A stretch of DNA of 64,000 nt from NCBI RefSeq assembly GCF_000332075.2, contig NZ_ALVU02000001.1, positions 3,608,324 through 3,672,323 on the forward strand, read 5' to 3'. Below the pieces are notes generated by a model. The model searched no databases and was not told where the DNA came from. It was given only the letters and a program-made list of their open reading frames with translations. Positions 24,668-32,749 of the stretch are shown here, in pieces (positions within the stretch are counted from its first letter, which is position 1; each line of letters begins with the position of its first letter). The DNA comes from Synechocystis sp. PCC 7509 (GTDB lineage: Bacteria > Cyanobacteriota > Cyanobacteriia > Cyanobacteriales > Chroococcidiopsidaceae). The position numbers and the translations under genes are program-made.

Positions 24668-25717
24668 GTGGGTCTTTTTGGTTTTTTTAATCAGTCTTCT
24701 TTATCTAGGGACATGGGTATCGATCTCGGTACTGCCAATACCCTCGTTTTTGTATCTGGTAAAGGTATTGTTTTGCAAGAGCCGTCAGTAATTGCCATCG
24801 ATTCCAAAGACAAACAAACCCTAGCTGTAGGAGAAGATGCCAAAAAAATGTTAGGCAGAACTCCCGGTAGCGTCGTTGTAAGTCGTCCCTTACGCAATGG
24901 CGTAATTGCTGACTTTGATACTGCCGAATTAATGCTCAAGCATTTTATCCAACGAGCCAATGGCGGCAGAACTGTTAACCCACGCATTGTCGTTGGCATT
25001 CCTAGCGGCGTTACGGGCGTAGAACAACAAGCCTTGATGAATGCAGCTCTGCGGGCGGGAGCAAGAGAAGTTCACGTCGTCGATGAGCCATTAGCAGCAG
25101 CCATTGGGGCGGGATTGCCCGTAACCGAACCCATTGGCAACATGATTATAGATATCGGCGGCGGGACGACAGAAATTGCCGTGCTAAGTTATAACGGAAC
25201 AGTGGAAAGTGAATCGGTGCGAGTGGCTGGAGATGAGCTAAATGAGGCAATTATCCACTACATGAAAAAAATTCACAATATGATTATTGGCGAACGCACC
25301 GCCGAAGAAGTCAAAATTCGGATTGGCTCGGCTTATCCTACCCGTAATGATGATGATGCGGTGATGGAAGTAAGAGGATTGCATTTACTTTCAGGATTGC
25401 CACGAACAGTCACAATTAAAGGGCCAGAAATTCGGGAAAGTATGTCAGAACCACTACTTGTAATTATTGAGGCAGTAAAGCGCACCTTAGAGAGAACCCC
25501 GCCCGAACTTGCCGCCGATATTGTCGATCGCGGTATTATGCTGGCAGGAGGTGGAGCTTTATTGCGCGGCATAAATACATTGATTAGTCATGAAACAGGC
25601 ATCATTACCCACATAGCTGATGAACCTTTAAACTGTGTAGTTTTAGGTACAGGGAAAGTATTAGAGAACTTTAATCAAATGGAACGAGTATTTAGCGGGC
25701 GTTCCCAACATCAGTAA
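24668..25717 (+). CDS. mreB: rod-shape-determining actin homologue MreB
   Basis: This MreB of about 349 residues polymerises under the inner membrane and guides lateral peptidoglycan synthesis. The actin-like nucleotide-binding motifs are evident: phosphate 1 (GIDLGTANTLVFV), connect 1, phosphate 2 (MIIDIGGGTTEIAVLS) and the adenosine motif (GIMLAGGGALLRGI). GTG 24668 is preferred because GLFGFFNQSSLSRDMGIDLG aligns with the usual MreB start; the open frame extends uselessly upstream into the recombinase region. mreC follows after 3 bases, then mreD, forming the standard mreBCD operon. No ribosome-binding site is obvious. Confidence 0.95.
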   Translation: MGLFGFFNQSSLSRDMGIDLGTANTLVFVSGKGIVLQEPSVIAIDSKDKQTLAVGEDAKKMLGRTPGSVVVSRPLRNGVIADFDTAELMLKHFIQRANGGRTVNPRIVVGIPSGVTGVEQQALMNAALRAGAREVHVVDEPLAAAIGAGLPVTEPIGNMIIDIGGGTTEIAVLSYNGTVESESVRVAGDELNEAIIHYMKKIHNMIIGERTAEEVKIRIGSAYPTRNDDDAVMEVRGLHLLSGLPRTVTIKGPEIRESMSEPLLVIIEAVKRTLERTPPELAADIVDRGIMLAGGGALLRGINTLISHETGIITHIADEPLNCVVLGTGKVLENFNQMERVFSGRSQHQ

Positions 25718-25720
25718 CCT

Positions 25721-26476
25721 GTGTATGCAATGCGTCGATGGTGGGATAAAAATAGGTGGCAATTGATCGGTACTTGTTTGGCATTAGTTGGGGCTTGGAT
25801 AATACGCCAAACTCAGGGTGCTGCCATTAGCGAAGTAACTAATATAATTACTCGCCCCTTTCAAGATCCAATTCAAGTGGAAAAGTTGAACGATGCCCGC
25901 AGCATCGAATTACTAGGGCGGCTAGTAGAACAAGAGCGTCAAAATCAACAGCTAAAAGAGTTACTAGACTATCGAGCCACGCAAAAAAAACCGCAAATGA
26001 TTGTTGCGCCAGTTATTGGACGCAGTGCGGATTTGTGGTGGCAACAAGTAACTTTAGGGCGCGGTAGCAGTGCAGGTATCCGAGTAAACTTTGTTGTTAC
26101 GGCTCCCGGCGGTTTGGTCGGTAGAGTAAGTAGCGTTACTCCAAATACTAGCCGCGTTTTGTTAGTTAGCGATGTGACAAGCCAAGTTGGGGTAACTATC
26201 AGCCGTAGTCGATATACGGGTTTGCTTAGAGGGCAATCTTCAACTAGGGCAATCATGCAATTTTTTGATAAAGTCCCCGATGTTCGCCCTGGCGATTTTG
26301 TGGCTACTTCGCCTTATAGTCAAATATTTCCGGCGGGTATACCAGTAGGGAGAGTGGAAACAATTAATTTAACCAAAAGCCCTGCCCCGGAAGCAGCGAT
26401 CGCTCTGACTTCACCGTTAAATTATTTAGAATGGGTTTTTGTGTACGCAAAACCTGGCAGTCAGGAAAATAAATAA
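25721..26476 (+). CDS. mreC: rod-shape-determining protein MreC
   Basis: This 251-residue MreC has a short cytoplasmic N-terminus, one membrane helix (QLIGTCLALVGAWII, about residues 15-29), a coiled-coil region (about 40-85; VEKLNDARSIELLGRLVEQERQNQQLKELL) and a beta-domain body. The conserved VAPVIGRSADLWWQQ and VVTAPGGLVGRVSSVTPNTSRVLLVSD-like sequence are typical. It scaffolds MreB, RodZ and the PBP2/RodA elongation machinery on the periplasmic side. It starts at GTG 25721, 3 bases after mreB, and precedes mreD by 6 bases. Confidence 0.93.
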   Translation: MYAMRRWWDKNRWQLIGTCLALVGAWIIRQTQGAAISEVTNIITRPFQDPIQVEKLNDARSIELLGRLVEQERQNQQLKELLDYRATQKKPQMIVAPVIGRSADLWWQQVTLGRGSSAGIRVNFVVTAPGGLVGRVSSVTPNTSRVLLVSDVTSQVGVTISRSRYTGLLRGQSSTRAIMQFFDKVPDVRPGDFVATSPYSQIFPAGIPVGRVETINLTKSPAPEAAIALTSPLNYLEWVFVYAKPGSQENK

Positions 26477-26482
26477 TTAATT

Positions 26483-27085
26483 TTGAGGAAAAAGTTTTTG
26501 CGCCAAATTTTGCCAAAAGGCTTAATTCCCACCTATTTGTTGAACTGGACAGTGATTGTTGGCTCTTTAGCTATCTGTTTATTCCTTTTACCCCTGCGCT
26601 TACCAGGCGTAGAATTATTAGGGATCGCTCCCAACTGGCTATTAATTTGGGTGGTGTGTTGGAGTGTCAAACGCTCAATGGGAGCAGGTTTGCTTGCAGG
26701 TATAGCTTTAGGCTGGTTGCTAGATGGCATGACTTACCCAACCCCTACTCATACTTGGAGCTTGGTAGTTGTGGGCATTTTGACGGCACGGTTGCACAAA
26801 ACGCGCTACTTGCAAGAAGATTTTATTTCTATTGCTTTAATTGTTTTTGGCATGACTATACTGGCAGAAATGATCATGGCGGTGCAATTTGCTTTTCCTG
26901 CCTCGACGCTAAATATTACTGAAGCTATAGATAAATTAAGGCTGAATTTAGCTTACCAATGGATTTATCACCAGCAAACAGCTTTATCGAGTGCGATCGT
27001 TAGTAGTCTTTGGGCCCCAGTGGTTTATTATCCTCTTAATCGCTGGTGGCAAAATCCGCCGCCAAATCCTAGTTCATCGATTTAG
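26483..27085 (+). CDS. mreD: rod-shape-determining protein MreD
   Basis: This 200-residue protein has five or so hydrophobic helices (LLNWTVIVGSLAICLFLLPL, LLIWVVCW, AGLLAGIALGWLLDGM, LIVFGMTILAEMIMAVQFAF and a C-terminal one). It fits MreD, the integral membrane partner of MreC in the elongasome. The motif GLLAGIALGWLLDGMT with the acidic residue near the end of helix 3 is characteristic. TTG 26483 is the first start in frame and lies close behind mreC; FLRQILPKGL fits the expected N-terminus. The operon appears to end here. Confidence 0.88.
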   Translation: MRKKFLRQILPKGLIPTYLLNWTVIVGSLAICLFLLPLRLPGVELLGIAPNWLLIWVVCWSVKRSMGAGLLAGIALGWLLDGMTYPTPTHTWSLVVVGILTARLHKTRYLQEDFISIALIVFGMTILAEMIMAVQFAFPASTLNITEAIDKLRLNLAYQWIYHQQTALSSAIVSSLWAPVVYYPLNRWWQNPPPNPSSSI

Positions 27086-27141
27086 GTAGATATTGGCGAT
27101 CGCCTTTATAATGTTGCCCAGAATTAAAAATAATCTATTAC

Positions 27142-28311
27142 GTGAACGTTCCCCCAGATGCCACCCCCAATCCGCAGCCCCCAACGGTAGTTACTGCCTT
27201 TGATAAAGAGATTATGCAACGGTGTTTGTCTCTAGCTCGTAACGCCCTAGGACGCACCGCCCCCAATCCCTTAGTTGGCTCGGTAGTAGTCCTAGATGGC
27301 AAAATTATTGGTGAAGGATTCCATCCCGGCGCAGGTCAACCCCACGCCGAAGTTTTTGCCCTGATTGCCGCCGGAAACCTTGCCGTGGGAGCAACACTTT
27401 ACGTTAACCTAGAGCCTTGCAATCACTACGGGCGCACTCCTCCTTGTAGCGAGGCAGTAGTCGCGTCTCAAGTGTCCAAAGTCGTAGTCGGGATGGTAGA
27501 CCCCGATCCGCGCGTCGCTGGCGGTGGCATTGCTAGATTGCGCTCGGCGGGTATCGAGGTGGTGGTAGGAGTCGAAGAAGCAGACTGTCGTCAGTTAAAT
27601 GAAGCTTTTATTCATCGCATTCTCTACCAACAGCCTTTTGGCATTTTGAAGTACGCCATGACTCTAGACGGCAAAATTGCCACAAGTAACGGTCATAGTG
27701 CCTGGATCACTGGGGAAATTGCCCGTAATGAAGTACATAAATTACGGGCTGCTTGCGATGCGGTGATTGTGGGGGGGAATACTGTTAGGCTAGATAATCC
27801 TAAGCTGACAAGTAGGCTTGCTGATGCTGCCAATCCCTTGCGGGTAGTTATGAGTCGTAGCCTAAATTTGCCTGCAAACGCTCACTTGTGGGAAAATATG
27901 GAAGTCGCCCCAACTTTGATATTGACTGAAGTGGGGGTAAATAGAGATTTTCAACAACTGCTCTTAGCTAAAGGAGTAAAAGTTGTAGAATTAAACCCTT
28001 TGACACCAACAGAGGCAATGAAGTATTTATATTCTTTGGGTTTAATGTCCGTATTGTGGGAATGTGGAGGAACTTTAGCCGCTAAAGCGATCGCCTGTGG
28101 AGCCGTTCAAAAGGTACTTGCTTTTATTGCTCCCAAAATTATCGGTGGTAATCAGGCTTTTTCCCCCGTAGGTGAATTAGATTTGACCAACATGACTCAA
28201 GCTCTCACTTTAGAGCGCTACCATTGGCGCAGTGTAGGCGCGGATTATTTGATGGAAGGTTATTTACCTATCAAGCAAATTGCTAAGGTCGATCCACCCA
28301 TCGTCAATTAA
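27142..28311 (+). CDS. ribD: bifunctional riboflavin biosynthesis deaminase/reductase RibD
   Basis: This 389-residue enzyme carries two steps of riboflavin synthesis: deamination of the pyrimidine intermediate, then NADPH-dependent reduction of the ribose chain. The zinc-binding deaminase motif is clear: H68-A-E70 in QPHAEVFAL, and C93 and C102 in EPCNHYGRTPPC. The reductase domain starts near 165 (PFGILKYAMTLDGKIAT), with IVGGNTVRLDNPKLT and LWECGGTLAAKAI. It starts at GTG 27142, 56 bases after mreD. The length is normal for the fusion enzyme. Cytosolic. Confidence 0.95.
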   Translation: MNVPPDATPNPQPPTVVTAFDKEIMQRCLSLARNALGRTAPNPLVGSVVVLDGKIIGEGFHPGAGQPHAEVFALIAAGNLAVGATLYVNLEPCNHYGRTPPCSEAVVASQVSKVVVGMVDPDPRVAGGGIARLRSAGIEVVVGVEEADCRQLNEAFIHRILYQQPFGILKYAMTLDGKIATSNGHSAWITGEIARNEVHKLRAACDAVIVGGNTVRLDNPKLTSRLADAANPLRVVMSRSLNLPANAHLWENMEVAPTLILTEVGVNRDFQQLLLAKGVKVVELNPLTPTEAMKYLYSLGLMSVLWECGGTLAAKAIACGAVQKVLAFIAPKIIGGNQAFSPVGELDLTNMTQALTLERYHWRSVGADYLMEGYLPIKQIAKVDPPIVN

Positions 28312-28397
28312 TTTCCTCTATTTTGTAGCCTGTTTATCAGTAGTACCGTATTTAAAAATGTCGTAATTATTAGCAGTAAACTTTAATAATTTATCCT

Positions 28398-28901
28398 ATG
28401 ACTTTAGAACAAAACGCAGAGGAAGAAGAAATGTTGACCCCTTACGAAGCCTACGAGCATAATGGTACTGCCGACCATCATACTGATGGCTTTAGTCAAG
28501 ACCAAGAATTGCTCGATCCGCGTTTAATAGGGTGGGAGTTTAAAATTGTCCGTGCCAAGCGCAATTTATTCGCCGATCCAGCAGTTTTTCAGTTTTTATG
28601 TGCCGAGGAAGCGGAAGCTGGCTGGATTTTGCTTGAAAAGTTAGACGATCGTCGCGTGCGCTTCAAGCGACCTATTGCCCTTAGAGAAATTATTAAAGCT
28701 GAATTTCTTAATTACGATCCTTATCGCTGCTCTTATGGTTCTTCCTGGCAACCTAGTAAATGGCTCAGTGCGATCGCTCTATTGATTGCTGTAGTTGTTC
28801 CAGCTTACCTCGGCTATACCTTTGTGGCTCAATCTCTAGCCACCACTACTACTCGTTCAATGCAAAGTTTTCCTCCGGTAGCACCTTTGCCTAAACCTTG
28901 A
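28398..28901 (+). CDS. cyanobacterial hypothetical membrane-anchored protein
   Basis: The 167-residue protein has an acidic N-terminus (about 1-40), a compact soluble region (LLDPRLIGWEFKIVRAKRN, interrupted, then EEAEAGWILLEKLDDRRVRFKRP) and one C-terminal membrane helix (SAIALLIAVVVPAYLGYTFVA, about 128-148). The soluble region has no known function. I recognise the architecture as a conserved cyanobacterial hypothetical but cannot name a family. The tail probably faces the lumen or periplasm. It lies 86 bases after ribD on the same strand. Confidence 0.75.
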   Translation: MTLEQNAEEEEMLTPYEAYEHNGTADHHTDGFSQDQELLDPRLIGWEFKIVRAKRNLFADPAVFQFLCAEEAEAGWILLEKLDDRRVRFKRPIALREIIKAEFLNYDPYRCSYGSSWQPSKWLSAIALLIAVVVPAYLGYTFVAQSLATTTTRSMQSFPPVAPLPKP

Positions 28902-28940
28902 ACGTTAAGTTAAATCTAGTTTCTGTGGCTGTGCTGCTAA

Positions 28941-29150
28941 TTAACGCTCTTGGGCTAAGTCGCGAATTAAGGTTAAACGCGACTCAATGTAGTCGCTGAG
29001 GATATCCGTCTGGCTACCATCTAAAAATGTTTTGGTAGTGGTTTGCTTGATCAACCACTGTACAAGGCTGGCATCATCGAGTTTCAATAAAGTATGAGCC
29101 TGTGTAGTTTCGACTACAGACCACAGCTGACGTAAAATTGCTGGAGTCAT
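28941..29150 (-). CDS. small conserved cyanobacterial hypothetical protein
   Basis: The 69-residue cytosolic protein is helical (TPAILRQLWSVVETTQAHTLLKLDDASLVQWLI, interrupted, then LSDYIESRLTLIRDLAQER). An AAGAGG ribosome-binding site stands 5 bases or so before its ATG, and codon use is ordinary, which supports a real gene. It resembles short helical proteins found throughout cyanobacteria; no function is known to me. Convergent with the preceding membrane-anchored gene. Confidence 0.7.
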   Translation of the reverse strand: MTPAILRQLWSVVETTQAHTLLKLDDASLVQWLIKQTTTKTFLDGSQTDILSDYIESRLTLIRDLAQER

Positions 29151-29475
29151 AAATACCTCTTCTTAATTATTTCTTTATCTTTTAAGAATATACTCAAGAG
29201 AACCATAAACCAACCAAAGAAACACACAAGTTGATACAAGACTTACTAAATACTTAACAATAGGATTTATATATTGACAATTGCCCTCGGTTATGAGGAG
29301 GCAAATATGTCTTTGTGCAGATGCGTAACCAAAAACAAGTAATAGTAGGGCAAATTAGTTGTGTGTCCAATTAGATAATAGGCGATCGCCTTAGCCACTA
29401 AATGAAACACTGTCCTGAAAAAACTACTTTGTGGCGCTCTTTACAGTCCAGTCTACCTCGTACACTAAAAAAATT
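29151..29475 (+). other. intergenic region with one well-placed micro-ORF
   Basis: The stretch is AT-rich. A GAGGAGG ribosome-binding site at about 29295-29301 stands 5 bases before ATG 29307, which opens an 11-codon frame (MSLCRCVTKNK, stop at 29340-29342). The upstream TTGACA (29275-29280) could be a -35 box. A short peptide or leader upstream of the SDR gene is possible. No other feature is seen. Confidence 0.3.
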
Positions 29476-30159
29476 ATGACAAAACTGATTTTAATTACAG
29501 GTGTAAGTCGGGGTTTGGGTCTAGCGATGGCAGAGCAGTTTGTGCAAAAAAAATATACTGTGATTGGTTGTACGCGATCGCCAAGCGTTGCAGAAAAGTT
29601 ACAACAAAAATTTGGTTCTCCCCACAAGTTTACCGCCGTAGATGTCAGTAACGACAGTCAAGTAAAAACTTGGGCAAATCAAGTGCTTACACAATATTCG
29701 CCACCGGATTTGTTAATTAACAATGCTGGTTTAATCAATCAATTAGCATCTCTTTGGCAAATAAGCGCTGACGAATGCGATCGCATTATTGATGTAAATA
29801 TTAAGGGAGTAACTAATGTGATTCGCCATTTTGTCCCGGCGATGGTAGAAAAAAACAACGGTGTGATTGTCAATTTTAGTTCCGGCTGGGGACGCTCTAC
29901 TTCTCCTCAAGTTGCACCCTACTGTGCTTCTAAGTGGGCAATTGAAGGGCTTACGCGCTCCTTGGCTCAAGAATTGCCGTCAAAAATGGCAGCAGTTCCT
30001 CTCAATCCTGGTATCATTCACACAGATATGTTAGAAATCTGTTTCGGTGAAGAAGCAGCCGACTATACATCAATTCAAAACTGGGTAAAAAAAGCTGTGC
30101 CTTTCTTACTCCAGTTAAGTGTGAAAGATAACGGCGTAGCTTTAACTGTGCCAAGTTAA
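29476..30159 (+). CDS. short-chain dehydrogenase/reductase (SDR)
   Basis: This classical SDR has about 227 residues. The coenzyme loop is TGVSRGLGLAMAE (about residues 9-21), NNAG lies in LLINNAGLI, and the catalytic Ser is in VIVNFSSGWG, with YxxxK in APYCASKWAIEG. The Arg in the second strand region (CTRSPS) suggests NADP preference. The substrate is not evident. ATG 29476 is chosen because TKLILITGVSRGLG gives the usual N-terminus; the frame extends upstream without sense. It is convergent with the GH13 gene and its stop abuts that gene's end. Confidence 0.88.
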   Translation: MTKLILITGVSRGLGLAMAEQFVQKKYTVIGCTRSPSVAEKLQQKFGSPHKFTAVDVSNDSQVKTWANQVLTQYSPPDLLINNAGLINQLASLWQISADECDRIIDVNIKGVTNVIRHFVPAMVEKNNGVIVNFSSGWGRSTSPQVAPYCASKWAIEGLTRSLAQELPSKMAAVPLNPGIIHTDMLEICFGEEAADYTSIQNWVKKAVPFLLQLSVKDNGVALTVPS

Positions 30160-31830
30160 TTAATTGCTAACAAATATCTTTGCTGTATATTCAGGAAGGT
30201 TTACTGTTAGTCCTTCACTACCAATTTTAACTTCCGAGGTATCCAACCACTCGCGCCACACTTCACCCGCAGGAAAATTAGCAACTAGGTAGCTGTCAAA
30301 AACATGACTTCCTAAATTAATAACTACAACTACTTGACTACCAGAATCATCCCAACGCCTGTAAGCAAAAACTCTCGCTTCTGGGTTTTCGTGGAAAAAT
30401 TCAATGTTGTCGCTTTGCAAGGCGGTACATTCCTTTCGTAAAGAGATTAACTGCTGGTAATAAACAAATAAATCTTTATTTTCTTCTCGTTTTAACAACG
30501 GCCAAGCAATTTTTTTCGGTTGAGTTACAGTTTCACTTTTGCGCTTATGTTCGCCAAACTCCTCCCCCATCCACAACATCGGTATACCCACCGCCGTCAT
30601 TAGTAGTACAGCACCTAATTTAGCTCTAGTAAAAGCGGCCTCGTCAAAAATACCGCGATCGCCTAATTCCCTCATGGTACGCTGGCGATCGTGAGTAGCT
30701 AAATAATTGACTACATTTGTCGCCATTGCATAGCCTTGTTGCTTGGGATCTAAAACTTGCTTGAGTTCGCCTAAATTAAAGTTTTCGCCGCAGATATGAG
30801 GCATGATAAAGTAACGAAAACTCTCATGCCAGCAAGCATCTAAAGGCCCTTCAGGGGCAGTAATGGTACTGGTATCGGGGATATTTTCGGCAATATTATA
30901 AAATGGTTTATTGGCGGTATTTTTCTTTGATTGATGAGCTACCCAGTCTAAAAATTCATTATTAGCTAATTGGCGCACCGCATCAAAACGAATTCCATCA
31001 ATATGATATTCCTGCACCCAAAAACGGACTATATCCCCGACGTATTTCCAAGCGGGTTTAACATCTAGTTTTTCGTCGTAGTTATTGTAGTTAAATTCTG
31101 GGCCCCAATGATTTCCCGGATCTTCTGGGTAGTGCATATTTTCGTAGTACCAGTAATTTCGGTCTATTTGCAATAGGGGACATTCTTCATCTGTATGGTT
31201 ATAAATCCCATCCATAATTACCCGAATACCTCTAGCATGACATTCATCAATAAATTGCTTTAATTCTTCGGTAGTTCCATAACTAGACTCTGTAGCAAAA
31301 AAGTGACGAACTTTATAACCCCAACTATAATCGCCGGGATACTCATTGACGGGCATTAATTCAACCGCATTTATGCCTAAGTCGCGCAAATAGTCTAATT
31401 TAGAAATTGCATCTGTATATTTTCCTTTCCTGTCGTCGTCTATTTCTCCGCCTGTAAAATCAGCTATATGCAGTTCGTAAATAACTAATTGACGGTTTTC
31501 TGGCAATGGGACATTATCATGTTGCCAAGTATAGGTATCAATAATGCGATCGCCACCTTTGACCCTAACTAAACCATATTTCTTTTCGTCATCCACATCT
31601 GTAGCGTAAGGATCGACAACTTCTATCCAGCTATCGGCTTCAAACTGCGGACTTTTTGTTTGAATGCGAAACTTATATTGATAAACTCCATCCGCCAAAT
31701 CTACCTGAGTGCGAAAATAGCCATCTTCGCCTTTTTCCATTGGTACGTCTTCCCAGTTAGAAAAAGAGCCAATCAAAGCCGCTTGTTGATTGCGTGGAGC
31801 AAATAAATTAAACTCTATAGAACTTGCCAT
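30160..31830 (-). CDS. GH13 alpha-amylase-family enzyme with CBM48-like domain
   Basis: This 556-residue enzyme starts with an E-set/CBM48-like domain (about 5-75; FAPRNQQAALIGSFSNWEDVPM), then a GH13 barrel. Conserved regions are visible: VIMDGIYNHTD (region I), DGIRFDAVRQ with nucleophile D283 (region II), NIAENIP with acid/base E315 (region III) and YLATHDRQR with H380-D381 (region IV). It therefore acts on alpha-glucans. The layout resembles branching enzyme or trehalohydrolase-type members, but with NHTDEE in region I I cannot fix the exact specificity. No signal peptide; cytosolic, probably glycogen-related. Confidence 0.85.
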   Translation of the reverse strand: MASSIEFNLFAPRNQQAALIGSFSNWEDVPMEKGEDGYFRTQVDLADGVYQYKFRIQTKSPQFEADSWIEVVDPYATDVDDEKKYGLVRVKGGDRIIDTYTWQHDNVPLPENRQLVIYELHIADFTGGEIDDDRKGKYTDAISKLDYLRDLGINAVELMPVNEYPGDYSWGYKVRHFFATESSYGTTEELKQFIDECHARGIRVIMDGIYNHTDEECPLLQIDRNYWYYENMHYPEDPGNHWGPEFNYNNYDEKLDVKPAWKYVGDIVRFWVQEYHIDGIRFDAVRQLANNEFLDWVAHQSKKNTANKPFYNIAENIPDTSTITAPEGPLDACWHESFRYFIMPHICGENFNLGELKQVLDPKQQGYAMATNVVNYLATHDRQRTMRELGDRGIFDEAAFTRAKLGAVLLMTAVGIPMLWMGEEFGEHKRKSETVTQPKKIAWPLLKREENKDLFVYYQQLISLRKECTALQSDNIEFFHENPEARVFAYRRWDDSGSQVVVVINLGSHVFDSYLVANFPAGEVWREWLDTSEVKIGSEGLTVNLPEYTAKIFVSN

Positions 31831-32355
31831 CGATTTCCCTTTGTCTTGTGCGGAAAGAAAGTTTTAGTAATTAATACCAGCGCCGAGCGCCGATATTAAA
31901 TTTACAAGCATTCACTTGTTTTTTGCTTCTTTCCTAAGAGACATCCAGAAGTTTTATCGGGAATATTTAATTATCTATATTAATAAAAAAATAAATAATG
32001 CTACAAATTAAACTTTGTTTTAGAATCAACATTTTTAAGTAAGAATTGCAGTTTTTGATAAATGGTTATTGAAAGCTCAAATTTATGGCTTTGTAATCTC
32101 ATTCATAAATTGGGTCATGGCTTCAAGTTGTGAAGGTATCAATACGCAATGCACCAGTAGTTCTAAATTTAATTCGGATAAAAGTTCGCTGCGGGAGACA
32201 GATTCATAATTATCGCTGCGTAATCAATACAAAGAAAGTTGATTGTTTTCCCCTGCACGAGTGGCGCTACCTACAGGAAAATTGAGTATATTCCTGTAAA
32301 AAAAGTAAGCTGCTATTAAAGTAGCGATCGCGCAAGTTCCAAAAACGCGAACAAA
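31831..32355. other. intergenic region of about 520 bases, possible gene remnant
   Basis: The left half (31831-32080) is AT-rich with no recognisable gene. On the minus strand 32083-32223 encodes SRSELLSELNLELLVHCVLIPSQ (interrupted), TQFMNEITKP and a stop, without a start. It resembles the C-terminal end of Uma2-type nuclease-like proteins, which are abundant in cyanobacteria, so it may be a remnant. I see no RNA gene. Confidence 0.25.
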
Positions 32356-32646
32356 CTAGCAACTCTGCAACGTACCCGATTCTAGTTGTTCTAGATAGAT
32401 AAACTCTGGAGACTTTACACCCGCCTCTATTCTGATTTTGACGAGTTCGGGAGATTCAAAAAATGTTTTGGCATCCTCTATTGATGTCCAAGCGGAAAAA
32501 TGCACTATTTTGTTAGCATCACTTTCATACTTTAAAACTTGATAAATTCTTTCTCCAGCATCAAAGCGGATATTCGCCGCCCGATCAAAAATCTTCTTCC
32601 ATGACTTATAGTCTTCAACTTCATGGATGATTAATACATAGTGCAT
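32356..32646 (-). CDS. antibiotic-biosynthesis-monooxygenase-like small protein (ABM fold)
   Basis: This 96-residue protein has a ferredoxin-like pattern: an N-terminal strand YVLIIHEVED, a helix SWKKIFDRAANI, strands RIYQVLKYESD and KIVHFSAWTSIE, and a helix DAKTFFESPELVKIRIEAG. The fold is that of the ABM/dabB-type dimeric alpha-beta barrel. Members are monooxygenases, cyclases or stress-related proteins; no active-site residue can be assigned. It stands alone downstream of the transketolase-like gene on the same strand. Confidence 0.6.
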   Translation of the reverse strand: MHYVLIIHEVEDYKSWKKIFDRAANIRFDAGERIYQVLKYESDANKIVHFSAWTSIEDAKTFFESPELVKIRIEAGVKSPEFIYLEQLESGTLQSC

Positions 32647-32749
32647 AAATTGATAATCAAACTTTGATAATTATCAGTATATTTAAGCACAACTTTGAGA
32701 AAAGGGAAGGTAATTGAGCATCGGAAACTGCTAAATTACCCGTTCCCAA

